Source: Dryococelus australis
Lineage: Eukaryota > Arthropoda > Insecta > Phasmatodea > Phasmatidae
Assembly (NCBI GenBank): GCA_029891345.1
Contig: CM056995.1
Location: forward strand, 216,570,547-216,634,546
Reading direction: 5' to 3'
DNA: 64,000 nucleotides
Below the pieces are notes generated by a model, which had not been told where the DNA came from, made no database searches, and saw nothing but the letters and a program-made list of their open reading frames with translations. A program made the translations under genes and the position numbers. Positions 32,159-43,615 of this stretch are shown here, piece after piece; positions within the stretch are counted from its first letter, which is position 1; the number at the start of each line of letters is the position of its first letter.

Positions 32159-32446
32159 TAGGGACCTACAAAATTCGAGTTATTATTTGAGGACACGTTA
32201 AACTTGACAAACGTGTATCTTTGCTATACGTTTGTCATTGGACCATACCTCATGTGACACGCCTTGGGTAATTTTGCGCCAATAAATGAACACTTCAAAA
32301 TTGTGTGCCCGTGTCACATGACGTTCAAACAAAAACGGCGTGACTTCACATCTATGCAGCAGACAATGGAGAAACGACGCTGTCTCCTTTACGTACTGTG
32401 AAGTTTAGCGTGGTGTAAAATAATAATGCCAATTCGCAAGTCCCTA
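32159..32446. repeat. hAT-like MITE (288 bp)
   Basis: Starts TAGGGACCTACAAAATTCGA and ends AATGCCAATTCGCAAGTCCCTA. The flanks CTTATAAT and CTTACAAC match at 6 of 8. Shared interior words GTCATTGGACC, GACACGCC and GCGCCAATAA link it to the copy at 1380. Confidence 0.85.
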
Positions 32447-32451
32447 CTTAC

Positions 32452-32517
32452 AACGTAGATCTCTAGCAGGGATACAGAAAAGTTGGAAACAACTGCGAAC
32501 GGACTATAGTCGGCTGG
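32452..32517 (+). repeat. Family C terminal fragment
   Basis: GTAGATCTCTAGCAGGGATA, then CAGAAAAGTTGGAAACAACT and GGACTATAG, match the right end of family C. It abuts the hAT-like element, and the remainder of C is missing. Confidence 0.55.
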
Positions 32518-32678
32518 CTGGAGAGAAGGATCTTTTCCCCGTGATTTTCGCATCGGATGTTTAAGGCCGGCGTCCTTGGCAAGGCGAGGTTGTCCCGCAC
32601 AAATGCCAAGGAGCGGTCGTCTTAATGTCACGTGCCAGAGCCGGCGGTCGCTGCCAGACAGATCGCCCCAGCCTCCGG

Positions 32679-33284
32679 TTAAGGTCATTTTTCACATATA
32701 TTTTTTGTTTGGTTATCTCAAAAAAGCTTTCGAAAAGTGCCCCCTTGGTGCAGTTATTAGTTGTCAAATAATTATAGTTTTCAAAATATAACACTCAAAA
32801 GTTTCAATTTCCCTAATCCTGCAGCATTCTGGGCTTAGCTGCTATATATTTTTTCCAGTCAAATTGCATTTAATGCAACCTGTATGGAGTGCAGAACATA
32901 TTGATTCAGTATAAGTGCGATTTATAAACAGGCGAACGAGTAATTGGCATCTGAATTTGGTTGAAAATAGGGGTCAGACTTGTAAATATATTTTTGTTAA
33001 TTTAAGCGAAACCGTTAACATTCATTTAACAAATAGTTTAAACCATAAACTGTAGAGGAAAAAGTAGTTTTTGTTCCTTTCGTAGCTTGCAACACAGATG
33101 CAGTATGCCGTGTTTAGACTCTAATTCAACTTTTTGAACCTGCCTATAACACTCTTATGTCAGAATCTGAGTGTTATATTCTGAAAAATTTAATGATTTG
33201 ACAACTAAAAACTGCATTAAGGGGGCACTTTTCTAAACCTCTCCCAGATAACCAAATACCAAAAAAATATATATATCGCCTTAA
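32679..33284. repeat. Foldback element with about 130-bp inverted arms (606 bp)
   Basis: The left arm (TTTGGTTATCTCAAAAAAGC, AAAAGTGCCCCCTTGGTGCA, AGTTATTAGTTGTCAAATAA) reappears inverted at the right (CTAAAAACTGCATTAAGGGG, ATAACCAAATACC). The borders are TTAAGG and CCTTAA. Between the arms lies about 350 bp with no coding frame. One minus-strand frame across the left arm is a shadow. Confidence 0.85.
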
Positions 33285-34469
33285 GGTGGTCGCCTGGTTG
33301 GAGGAATTTCGCACGTTTGAGACCTAGAAGCATGCGAGCGCTAGGGGCAACCGAGATATACGCATTAACTCTCTATCGCCTCTACGCGTAACTGAACTGA
33401 CGTACAGTCTTTCTGTCGGTAACGCGCCTCTGTGACTGACACTTCCAGCGGAGACCCTACGCTTTCATAACGTATTGATAAAAATAAAGTTTTCATGCAC
33501 GCCACTCTTCCTTTTTTAATGTTTTTTTTTTGCCGGAATATTCTTACCGAAGAATGACCGTGAAAACACACGTTTGAGGCATTTTCACTGCCACAAAAAC
33601 ATTCTTTAGAGAGAAATGGAGGAACTGAAAAACGTATATAGACGCGTAACGTTTCTTAAGTGCTATTCGTAAACAAAACTTCACTCGGACAGGTTGGACC
33701 GTTTTTTAGTAAAACGTTTTCTGCTGGAACTCTGCACACCGTTCGGCGGCCTACCCAGGCGCACACCTCAACAGTGATCTTTCAAGTGTCAAAAATGATT
33801 TTCGATATTTTTAGAATATTTTATAATTATGTTTTATTTCATCAAATAGTACGCTGATAAAAGTATCAAAAACATGGAAAATTAATTTATAAAATTTAAT
33901 GAAGGAAAATACTGGAATTTCTCATTTTTATGTATTGGCATACAAATTCAGAATAATTGTTATGTTTGGCTACAGTTCAAATTAGTTGTTGATATCATTA
34001 GAATAAGATGAAGAAATTTTATGGAATTTCTAGTGGTTCGGCCATAATTTTATTTTTAGTGTTACAATCAAAGTGAAATCCAAAATCACCACAAGTTAAA
34101 CCCTAATTGCCAGTGAACCAAATGCAACACTTCAAACGAATTTCTTGGTGGTGTTCATAAATCTTCAAAGAGCTCTCTAAGCAGAAATCAAACATTGTGC
34201 TCGTAGGCTATAACTTTTTGAAATTTGTTTGACACTGATTTAAGGTTAAAATGCTGGTATTCCTACTATAAAAGTATGCAACAGTTATTTTTAAAACTAT
34301 TTTGGCATTTTTATCTAATAGTTAATGATATTTTATCGTAAAACTGTAAAATATCTTAATAATGGAGAAAAAAATGATTGGCTCCTGAACAGCCTTAATT
34401 ATCTCAGTAAGCCGTAAATAAAAGTGTAATTTTATATCACCACCACACGCTGTTCAACTTGTATAATCC
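33285..34469. other. Unannotated AT-rich stretch (about 1.2 kb)
   Basis: No repeat family, exon or RNA recognised. Frames up to 68 codons have no motif. Confidence 0.4.
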
Positions 34470-34880
34470 ATATCCGGTTATTCACACTTTGCTGAAGCCC
34501 TGCTAAAGTTCTTCTTCCAGGATATTCCTCCGACTCGTTCAGACTAAGCTTAATTAAGTCTAGAAATTTACACCAGAGTGACAACGCGCCGAATTCGTGC
34601 GCACACAGTTCTAATAATATTTTGCATGAGAACTATTTATTACTAGACGCTACCAACACACGTGTTTTCTCACTGTTTTAGTTCATATTTAATATAAATG
34701 AAATAATAATATTTATTAACAAAATATACGTGAAACCTCAATTTAACGAAAAATGAGATACGTTTATGTTAACAGAGGGGTGAAGCCGTTGAGATACATG
34801 GTATACGAACAAAATTAATAAACACGTCATATATGGGGTGATTTTTCAAAGGATTTATTCAAATGTGTGAAGATACAATT
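34470..34880 (-). repeat. MITE family C, copy 3 (reverse orientation)
   Basis: CACTTTGCTGAAGCCCTGCT, then TTCTTCCAGGATATTCCTCCG, and at the other end ACACGTCATATATGGGGTGA and TTTATTCAAATGTGTGAAG. The layout is inverse to the copy at 4180. The outermost bases are diverged. Confidence 0.78.
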
Positions 34881-36132
34881 ATACAATGATAATTGATACA
34901 ATGTAAATTTTTAGAGCAAAAAATTGACGAATGTTACTCGCATAGCAATGTATATAAACTACAAAATAAGTACAAATCAAATCATATTTGTTTTAAATTT
35001 TTAAGTATTTTGTATTTAAAACTTTATAATAAAAAAATCACCCAAACCCACTTCTTCACATTAACCTTATTTCATCTTGCTGAAAGCTCCTGTCAAAAAA
35101 ATTTGTTAGATGAGTTAATTCTTTGGAATGGGCAAAATTCCATTATTATTGAAAAATTTTGATAGTATTATTTTTATAATTGTTTAACATATTTAGTAAA
35201 TTTGGGGGTATATATAAGTAATATTCGGCAAATTTTGCCAGTTTTTTTTTAAATTGAAAACTACTTTACTACATTGTTACCAGCATTCAAATATATTATC
35301 AATAATTCTAACCCCATCAAAATATGTTTATTAGTTCAAGTAAGTTTTTTGAATTTATGTTCGAAGAATGAACGCATGGCGAATACTTTCCATAGCCCTT
35401 AAACGCCTACGCTCCGAAAGTCAAGCCGAGAAGATTCCTACAAAAAATATTGCTACTAACGTACTTCTGATTCATGGCTAGTTTGCCTCTCTTGGAAACA
35501 TTCTTTAATAAGGCACCCACTCCTGTAAGTACGCTAAATACTTTACAGGACAGGCAGTGGTAATATCAGCGAAATAAGAAAAATAGCAACTAAATCAAAA
35601 CGTCGTATTGTAAATCTTATTTTAGAGTGAGTGGGTCTCTTTCTGTTTTATTCTCATTAGCGTAGTAGGTGTCGGAATAACACATTTCTAACTATTACCC
35701 AAAGTAACTTCACTGACACATGAATGGAAACTAAGTTCATGAACATGTATCAGGTGGGTTTGGATGTTTCTTATTTGGGGAGGCCACCTTGTTGGTAGTG
35801 GTTCACGCCCTTCTGTCGGAATGGCCCTTTTTATGATGCTTGTGTTGTGCAGTGGTTTGCAGCCTACGATCCCAATGTAACTTCGTGTTAAGCCTTTCTG
35901 TCTACAGGCGTGCAGCGTATAGGGCTGTACGATATGGCGATATATGTATAAAGCATGAAACAACATTAGTGAAATATAGCATCTGCGATGTGGTCCAAAA
36001 ATGCGGAGTGTAAATCGTGCGTATATCAAGATATCCGTGATATACGATGTTAGCTATATGCAATGTTACCAATACGCGAGGTTGGTGATGTTGCAATATT
36101 AACTGTAATTGGCAGCCTCATACCAACCCCCT
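34881..36132. other. Unannotated stretch with a possible hAT end near 35917
   Basis: TAGGGCTGTACGATATGGCG followed by ATATATG words at 35917-36050 resembles the start of a hAT element of the type with repeated CGATATAT motifs. I could not pair it with a right end. A 113-codon minus frame crosses it. Confidence 0.35.
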
Positions 36133-36360
36133 AGGAGCCCTGTTTTGAATCCACTGAACTTTCATTTGTCGGGACATTTAAAGGTACTTGTGAATGCAAC
36201 CAGAGTGGACGATGTGGGCACTCTTTGCAACCGTATTGTGGCGTGCTGCGAAACAATCAGGAACACTCCAGGGATTCTTTAACGCATCCGGGTGTCCATG
36301 CAACGGCGGGTTGATGCATGTGTACGTGGTGATGGAGGGCATTTTGAACATTTCCTTTAG
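36133..36360 (+). pseudogene. C-terminal fragment of a Tc1/mariner-type transposase
   Basis: 75 codons readable in one frame apart from a single internal TAA at 36280-36282. Recognisable features are RSPxLNPL at the start (the region of the last catalytic acidic residue), a GHLKVLVNATRV segment, IRNTPGI and SMQRRVDAC, ending GGHFEHFL and TAG. This C-terminal layout is typical of degenerate mariner-like transposases common in insect genomes. The N-terminal two thirds are absent. Confidence 0.8.
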
Positions 36361-36971
36361 TGCCGACGATAATCTTTTACACCTGTGTAACTCATTCCTG
36401 TGCATTTCCTACTGTTATATGTGTATTGTCGTGGTGTGAGGTGTCATGTATCATGCAGACGAACAATGTGATAGTATTCCACAGTAACATGATTCATCCC
36501 GTGGGCCATACCATCTGTACGTTATGTAGTCCTTCGCCGGTTTTATAATCCTTTACCGATTTTTCCCCTTTCTGTTCTTAGATATAAGTAATGTGGGTAT
36601 ACTTAGGGAGGTAGTCGTGGCCCCAATTGCTGGTCATTGCTGCCCAATCCCTCTCTGCCGCTATGCATGCCTCCTTGCACGATTACATTTCTTCTTAGGT
36701 GTACAGGGTCAGCCCTGACACACAATAAAATCCCGTCCTGCCTTTGGGCTTCCACTCCACCTAACACTTAGATATAAAGTAGAGTAGGAAAATAATGTTA
36801 CGTACTGCACTACGGGCTGCAGTAAAGAAACGAAGCATTTGCGTATTACCTAATTTCATATTTCATTTTTTCTTCCTCCATATGTGAGGAATGTTTCCCC
36901 AAAGTATTGACATGCGATTTCGCAACACCTGTATATCTACTTCGTGACCGTGCATAATCATGTGGTATAGC
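36361..36971. other. Unannotated stretch
   Basis: No motif recognised in the 3' flank of the transposase fragment. Confidence 0.35.
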
Positions 36972-37265
36972 TAGGGAAGGGAAAAATTTGTAGGTTCAAT
37001 GACCTGTATGCTAGATTCCACAGTCATGTGTATACTCGAGTTTCAGATGTTTGTTGATTGGCTGCTGCCCCATAGAGTAGCCAGTATTACTTCACACCTG
37101 GCAGTATAGCACTCGCTACTTGTTTCCTTGCAAGTCTGCTATTGACTCAGAGTCATCCCGGGCGTGTCTAATAAACTGCGATCCAATTGCAACGTCTACT
37201 TCAGTGTACACTTGTTTTACGTCTATCTTGTCCTGAAATGAACTCGCGAAATGTTCCTATCCCTA
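36972..37265. repeat. hAT-like MITE family E (294 bp)
   Basis: Starts TAGGGAAGGGAAAAATTTGT and ends GCGAAATGTTCCTATCCCTA. The flanks GGTATAGC and AGAATAGC match at 6 of 8. Interior words GTTGATTGGCTGCTGCC and GGGCGTGTCTAATAAACTGC are shared with the copy at 30458. Confidence 0.85.
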
Positions 37266-37540
37266 AGAATAGCGCGGTAGCTGCACACGTGGGCATGCAG
37301 GCGAATGTAGGCCGCACTTGTATACGAAGAGCAGGCATGATCAGTGTTCCTCCAGAAGCCCGCGACAGTCGACTGGACTCCTGGTCAGCAGTCTTGCTGG
37401 CCGGAACAGGAAACGTCCGCCTCCAGTAGAAAGTCGCTCCCGCAGACCTCGTGCGTAAACATGGCGTGCTCGCTCCCGCCCCTTAATTGCGATCTGCTGG
37501 GCCTGTGCCTTTACGTCACTCCGTCACGCATCGCCACACT
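37266..37540. other. GC-richer spacer
   Basis: A CpG-containing segment with frames of 80 and 109 codons lacking motif. Could be unique sequence. Confidence 0.35.
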
Positions 37541-37631
37541 TATAGGCCGTTCACTGTCGCTTCCAACTTTTCTGAGACCCTGCTCGAGTTATACTTCCAG
37601 GATATTCATCCGCCTCATTCGAACAAAGCTA
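37541..37631 (-). repeat. Family C terminal fragment, cut by family D
   Basis: TATAGGCCGTTCACTGTCGC, then TTTTCTGAGACCCTGCTCGA and CTTCCAGGATATTCATCCGC. It ends abruptly where the D element begins. Confidence 0.65.
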
Positions 37632-38082
37632 CACTTTGTAGACTATGCTCGAGTGTACCTCGAGCAAAGCTAATTTCAAAATGTCTTTGTTATTCAGAAC
37701 AAATTACCATAGATGTGCCGTTTTTGTTCGGCTAGTGTTCAACATTACCTCACAAGAAGACGACAGCACAGTAACAACGAAATTGCTAACAATAATATTT
37801 ATTTTTTCATAGCCACAAGAAAAAGGACATGATTAACTGTAAATACTTTTGTATGATTAAGGACATTTGATTGTGTATCAACTCGGCTCACCATTGGTTG
37901 ATTACCGGCCAATAATAAACGCTATAGAGTACAGAGTGGGATCCGGCGTGGTATGGACCAATAGGACGATGGTGAATTCTAACAGAGACACCAACAGAAC
38001 CAGTGTTCTTGCAGTATTGGATATAGATTATTCATTTCTAATTTGTATAAAGTGCCAGTAAATGTGTGCAGACCCCAATGTG
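37632..38082 (-). repeat. MITE family D, copy 5
   Basis: CACTTTGTAGACTATGCTCG at the left and GACCCCAATGTG at the right, followed by TTAA (38083-38086). The left flank is GCTA rather than TTAA, so the left border duplication has decayed or been rearranged. Landmarks ACCGGCCAATAATAAACGCT, GGACCAATAGGACGATGGTG and AACCAGTGTTCTTGCAG. Confidence 0.85.
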
Positions 38083-38099
38083 TTAAATTTCTAGACGCC

Positions 38100-38207
38100 A
38101 CACATGTTTCGTGGTGACAACTAAAAAATGTTGTGTTCACTACAAAATAATTTGTCTGTGTATATAACAAACAAACATTTTGTAACAGCTACAATTTTTT
38201 TTCAGTG
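38100..38207. repeat. Family J terminal fragment
   Basis: Ends ...CAATTTTTTTTCAGTG, with AACAAACAAACATTTTG and ACAAAATAATTTG words upstream, resembling the right end of J3 at 39792. No matching left end. Confidence 0.4.
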
Positions 38208-39017
38208 CGTTTATACTATACGGACTATCAGGAAATGCATCATATACGTGCAACAGTTATTTCCTCTTCACCTGTTTTGTTTTCATCAGCTAACAAAGTA
38301 ATTAAACTTTGATGAAATTGTCCGCTGTAATGTATGTCCTGCAATACCCCTCATCGGTAACTCAGTCCCGACATGAAGGGATTATCACCCGTTTAGCTTA
38401 AAAGAGTCGAGAAAACTCTATTCTAAAACATATGACATAACTGCATCACTGTGATTTTTCTGGCCAACTGTTGCAGGTAAAATTACATCTTCAAAATCTA
38501 CGAGTGTAACACTAAAGCAGTTACAAAGCAATGATTGTCACATACACGTACTAATGTAGTAACCATATTATCAGGCAATCCTTCACTGGAGTATAAATGC
38601 ATTATAAATGCATTAAAATAACATTTTCTTGCTATAGGTGGTTTGGTTCTCGGGAGGTTCTCAACACTGGGCGGGAAAATGCAGCTTGGCACCTTGCTAT
38701 ATTTTTCTTATGTGGGGCAGACAAAGTCCATAGTTAAACCAGCGCCGTGATAGCGCTGTTTGATCTGTAGTCCCTCCTTAGGTACTAAATATATGCCACG
38801 AGTTCACCAGTGGTTGAATGCAACAGTGTACATTGGTTGAAGAATTTCCAAGCATCGTGTGGAAGGTTGACTTACTTTGAAACAACAAAACAAAATGTGG
38901 TCTTCGATATAAAAAATTGATAATAAATTAACTGAACAGTTTATAATTGGTCATTCGTATGGAGGAAAACACGCCATTATTCGATACCACGAAATAACGT
39001 TAAAAAGTTAACAGCAC
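38208..39017. other. Unannotated stretch
   Basis: No repeat family or exon recognised. Confidence 0.4.
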
Positions 39018-39792
39018 ACTGAGAGAAAGACGAACTAAATATTTGTGTACATACGGCAAAAATATGTATTTAGTTGCACCAACTGAATATTTAGTTGAAT
39101 ATACAAAACTTGACAAGCAACAAAATTCATTTTGTCCATCTAACAACATATGTACTGTAAAACTTTGAATGAAACAACTCCCGTGTTGGGTCACAAGAAA
39201 TTACGCTACCAAAAAAATATTTTGTTATATCAAATTTACATATTTGTTTGGCCACTCACTGAGTTGCCTTCGTTCGAAAACCCAGCTCGAGACTTTCTTT
39301 GCATTGTTTGTGACAATCAGGATAGTAACAGATTTTTTTCGTGCATTTATTGATGCTTAATAACGGTAGAAACATCCTAACAAAATAAGTTCAATAGGAA
39401 ACTATAATGTAAAGCTACAAAACTAGAAATATTTATTTTCTCACGTTGTCCAGTGTTTGAAATGTATGTTTTTAAGGCATTCTAACTTCACCTGCAGTCA
39501 CTTTAGCTGAGACACCTAGGGCATAGCGCACCTGTGCGGAGGTCTAGGTTCTAATCTCAGCTGGGCTTCCAATTAAATTTTCTATTGTTGTTAGGTTAGG
39601 CAAAATTGTTTAACGTACGTAGAGACAAACAATTCTTTAGTCGCACCAACCAAATCTTTGTTTAGGGCAACCAAAAAAGAACAACAAACTGATTTAATTA
39701 CAACAACCAGATTCCATCGACTGTGTACAAATAATTAATTTGTTTGAGCCAAACAAACTTTGTTTGATTCAACAAAACCTTTTTTCTCAGTG
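39018..39792. mobile_element. Family J element J3 (775 bp, CACTG ends)
   Basis: Starts CACTGAGAGAAAGACGAACT and ends ACCTTTTTTCTCAGTG, an inverted repeat of 13 bp or more. The left block repeats ATTTAGTTG-like words (TATTTAGTTGCACCAACTGA) and the right block repeats AACAAAC/GTTTG words (TTTGTTTGAGCCAAACAAAC). A tRNA-like module lies inside at 39505-39562. No transposase frame. Confidence 0.6.
39505..39562 (+). other. tRNA-like module inside J3
   Basis: AGCTGAGA at 39505 is perfectly complementary to TCTCAGCT at 39555. Between them are GGGCATAGCGC (A-box-like), ACCTGTGCGGAGGT (anticodon-arm-like) and GGTTCTAATC (B-box-like). At about 58 nt between the paired ends it is too short for a normal tRNA. 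Confidence 0.45.
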
Positions 39793-40213
39793 CATCCTAC
39801 ACATTCCGTACGTTAATTTCATATTGGACACTATACGTTCAAACACTAACTAAGCTTAACCTCCCCGTCGGAAACTGATTCTACTTCGAGATTGAAAATA
39901 ATGATAATGATATCACGCTTAAATTCCTTTAGTTTCCACCACCTCTTTATAACACACTACGTTCTGATCACCTCTCTCCAAGCGGAATGCCTGAAAGTTA
40001 AAGGAAAAGGGCGAGTTTATTGTTTTTAATTTTTTTTCTGGAAGAGTTCTCAAATTCATCCGTTGATACTTCGGCGCATATCTACCAGACCAAAGGAATT
40101 TTCAGGCCGGTTCAACTGATGGATCGATCGCTTTGACCAGACTCGACCGAAACAGTAGTTGCCGAACGCACGGTGTACATTGGTTCATGCAATGGTGAAT
40201 TACCGAATAAGTG

Positions 40214-41334
40214 CGCTGTAAAAAAAAATTGTGTAAATGTACGTGGCAGCACAATCTCCACACATGTTCTTACATGTACTTGTTTGCGTGTGCTTTTACT
40301 GTGTGTTGTTCCATGCATATTTACAAATACAATGCCAGTGTAATTTTACTATACTTGTTATTCTTGTTACTAATTTATTATGATAACTCACTCGTACTCT
40401 GTATGTGTTTTTTGTTACCAATATAAATCCACATAATTTAAATTTACACAAACTTTGTTAGTGTAATTTTATCATACCTGTCAGTTTCTTTTACTAGTCA
40501 TCACATTAAATTACATGTACTCTGTACATGTTATTTTACTATACTTGCTACTGATTTTCTACCACACGTTGTAAATTAACACAATAATTGCTATGGTAAT
40601 TTTACTACACCAGTTTGTTACTGCTCAATGTTCATCATACCCAATTACATGTACATTATAGGTGTAATGTTACCATACCAGTCTGTAATTTTCACTTATT
40701 ATGATGTTAAATAACATTTGGTATTTGTATTCTTATAATTTTGATGTAATTTCACACCGTTTTGTAGCTCAACGTCAATATACCAGTACATTTGCGTTTT
40801 TTTATTGTAAGACTGTACTAAATTCGTAGTGAAATAGGAAAATATGTACTTTTACACTGATGTACGAGTTGATAGAACATTAGCGTGGTTGTCAAATCAC
40901 ACAGACTTGGTGTTTTAATGCCATGAATTAGTGTAGTTTTACACATACTTTCGCATTTGTAATTTTAAGCCCTTTTTAATGCAAATATATCAGTACATTT
41001 GTATTTTACAGTAAGATTGTACTACCTAGTAAGTGAAATAGAAAAAATATGTACTTTTACACTGATATACGTGTTTTAATACAACAATTACGTAGTTGTA
41101 GAAATACACAGATTTGTGTTCTAAGTTTTTATACGTACTTTCAAATTTGTAAATTTACATCGTTTTTGTTGTTAATATGACAATATATATATAATATCAT
41201 TGTACTATGTTATGGATAAAGTTGTACATTGCTGTAAATTTACATGTACTGTACTTGTTTTTAAAAATTACACACATAAAATGTAAAATTACCAAAACAT
41301 TGTACGTGTTTTTTTACACTTTTTCTTTGCAGTG
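40214..41334. mobile_element. Family J element J1 (1121 bp) with internal tandem repeats
   Basis: The left end CGCTGTAAAAAAAAATTGTG and the right end ...ACACTTTTTCTTTGCAGTG are inverted repeats, continuing through GTGTAAATGTACGTG / ACGTGTTTTTTTACAC. The interior is an imperfect array of GTAATTTTACTATAC-type words, plus a roughly 200-bp direct duplication (about 40785-40980 and 40990-41180) sharing CAGTACATTTG, ATATGTACTTTTACACTGAT and ACATACTTTCGCATTTGTAA-like blocks. No transposase frame and no clear tRNA-like module. Confidence 0.6.
40338..40740 (+). repeat. Imperfect tandem array of GTAATTTTACTATACTTGT-like units
   Basis: Units begin near 40338, 40460, 40527, 40592 and 40659. Each starts with GT(A)ATTTTA(C/T)(T/C)A(T/C)ACC/TTG and is followed by TTAC/CATCA-type words. 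Spacing is irregular (about 65-120 bp). The array is part of J1. Confidence 0.6.
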
Positions 41335-41475
41335 TGGACGTAACAGATCACGGAGTGAAATTTGTTCTCTTGCTGTCAGCAAGTGATTAACATCGTAACC
41401 GGACCTTCAGGTTTTTAGGGCACATACTTTACACACGTTACATGTTAGTATACGAGAATCTACACGACTTATAAG

Positions 41476-41769
41476 TAGAGTTAGTGACTTTCCGCGAAAA
41501 AAATATGAGTACAGGGTAGACTTCAATACTGTAAGCACCCAACAGCAGTTTGTCTCTTACATTGTTTGCTGCCTGCTTGGGAAGGCGTTGTCATATTTGA
41601 CATGGCCACTCAGAATTCTGCAACATCGGCACGGCTCCTACGTGATACGTGTGCAGGCAGTTAACATGTGTCAGAAAGTAATCCAGCCAATCAAGATAGG
41701 TAAACGACTCTACAGTGTTTTGAAATATAACTTGTCTTGAAATATTTTCGCGAATTTTCACTTTCCCTA
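41476..41769. repeat. hAT-like MITE (294 bp)
   Basis: The left end TAGAGTTAGTGACTTTCCGCGAA and the right end TTCGCGAATTTTCACTTTCCCTA are inverted repeats. The flanks CTTATAAG (41468-41475) and CATATAAG (41770-41777) match at 7 of 8. The interior includes TCCAGCCAATCAAGATAGG. Confidence 0.82.
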
Positions 41770-42634
41770 CATATAAGGCCCCGACCTAACCATGCCATAT
41801 CTGAGACAATGAAAAAAAATTTTCCACATTGAAACTTAACGTGCCGTTTAACCCCTCTGTGTGAGAATTCTTATTTTTATCAAATAATATCTTCCCGTAT
41901 ATTACAGGGCTTTTTAAGCCTACAGCATAACTGGAGTGCCCCGCAATGAGAAGTTAGTCTAAAATTAGCCACATATTAGAGGCACCGTACTCTGTATTCG
42001 AGCTCGAAATCTCGTGGCCTGAGGGTTTTACATTAGTAATCTCCACCACGAAGGTAATATATTACGTTGGAATGTAGGCTAGCTTTTAAAACCCCGCGTA
42101 CGGTTGGTTATAGTTCAGACGTGAAACCAACATACATTTATATTCGATTGCATTCAACATTTTTTAAGACCTGGATACTGCGCGGTGGTTATTTGTATGC
42201 ATTCATAATTTTTATTTCGAAATTCGCTAACTATTTCGTCAAACACTGTACACATTAGATTTTCGTAATCATGAAAGGTTCATCCAAAAGAAATAGAAGT
42301 TGCTGGTGTCGAGTAACTGCAGTATGACCATCATTACTTGTAGTCACGACTTTTTGATATGCACAGTCATTCCTCGGAAGCTTTCACTAGCGCAAGCTTA
42401 CGGCGAGATAATGTAAACAGTAGTCAGAGAAACAGTGGATTCAGAAGGACAGGAAGGCCGTTAAGACAGCCATTTGTTTCTGTATATCGACAAAGGTATA
42501 CTTTGCTTGGCGTTAAAGTCACGATTCTTCCACTTCTCAGCTGCTCGGTCACAACTTCCAACCGCAACAGACCAAAGTGATTCCTCAAACAACCGCACAT
42601 GCTCGTGTCAAGGACACTTTGTGGTGGAGACTAT
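41770..42634. other. Unannotated stretch
   Basis: Frames of 61-73 codons (42067-42659) have no motif. No repeat recognised. Confidence 0.4.
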
Positions 42635-43117
42635 GGGCCTTATTCATAGTCGCTTTTAGTCCGGACTAAGGAAACATCATCCTCCGACCAAACTTTTTCG
42701 TATTATGAGAGCCATAGTACGGCCTATCTTTCGGTCCGGACTTAGGGTAGGACTAACGACGTATTAAAGTCAAAAAGAAACATGGCGAACATAAAATAAG
42801 ACAGTTTCGCTAATATCACATGCCAGGGAAAGCTAGATAAAGCTTACGGAACGCAGAAAATACGTTGAAGGTCGATTCTGTCAATCTGTATGCAAAAATA
42901 TGCGTGTCGTCTCAAATGTAACTTTCCTTTCGTAAAAGAGGTTTTATTTGAGACGACGATCTACAATGCGCAAGCGCAGTAAACCTGGCAACAGTGTACT
43001 TCGATGATCCTTCGACTAAAGTTAGTCTCACTCTAGTCGAGGTTTATGAATGCGATATAGTTAGGAAGATCATCTCTGGATCATCCTTGGACGAAGCTCT
43101 GGCTATGAATAAGGCCA
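42635..43117. repeat. PIF/Harbinger-like MITE (483 bp)
   Basis: Starts GGGCCTTATTCATAGTCGC and ends GGCTATGAATAAGGCCA, an inverted repeat of about 16 bp. TAT lies on both sides (42632-42634 and 43118-43120), fitting the 3-bp TWA-type target sites of PIF/Harbinger. The subterminal regions carry GTCCGGACTAAGG-like and GTCGAGG-like palindromic words. No transposase. Two long words, GTCGTCTCAAATGTAACTTT and TTTATTTGAGACGACG, form an internal inverted repeat. Confidence 0.75.
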
Positions 43118-43231
43118 TATATGTTTTAAGCCCGGAGAAACTTCTCCCCGATATCTAATGCTACGTAAAGAAATTATAATTAGTTGTTTTTCAATTTTTG
43201 TTGTTAAACTATATTGCTGCTTGTAAGCTGA

Positions 43232-43471
43232 CTAGACTATTCACGGTAAAGTGAGCACTTTTAAGGCCCTCTCAACTGGCATTAGCCACTAGTTAATATA
43301 TCATACTGCAGCCTAAGGCGCTTACTTTTGAGAGTGGTGAACTGTATATGCTCTGTTTATTGGTCACATTGCAATGTTAATATTGAAAACAGCAGGAATA
43401 TAGAAATTGGGTGAAAAAAAGGAAATTTTAAGGGCCTTAAAAAGTACTCACTTTACCGTTAACAGCCGATA
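43232..43471 (+). repeat. MITE family B, short form (240 bp)
   Basis: Starts CTAGACTATTCACGGTAAAG and ends CACTTTACCGTTAACAGCCGATA. The interior TACTTTTGAGAGTGGTGAAC and ATTGGTCACATTGCAATGTT match the 3' part of the long form at 19594. No coding sequence. Confidence 0.82.
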
Positions 43472-43615
43472 ACTGGGTAGCGGTCTACTTACTATGCTAA
43501 GGATATCTTAAATATAAAAAGGGATCACACATCTACGCTGAATCCTGACTTCCAACCAAAACCCCTAGTAAAGGAGGCTGTGTCACTAAGGTTAACTCGA
43601 ATGAAATAATTTTTG

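Noticed and set aside
31839..32201. 120-codon plus-strand frame
   Set aside because: It runs into the hAT-like MITE at 32159, has no motif and no splice context.
35917..36060. A complete hAT element with CGATATAT repeats
   Set aside because: The left end is suggestive, but no inverse right end or octamer duplication could be found.
40338..41180. CRISPR-like repeat array
   Set aside because: Repeats are imperfect, irregularly spaced and AT-rich in a clearly eukaryotic setting, and lie inside a transposon.
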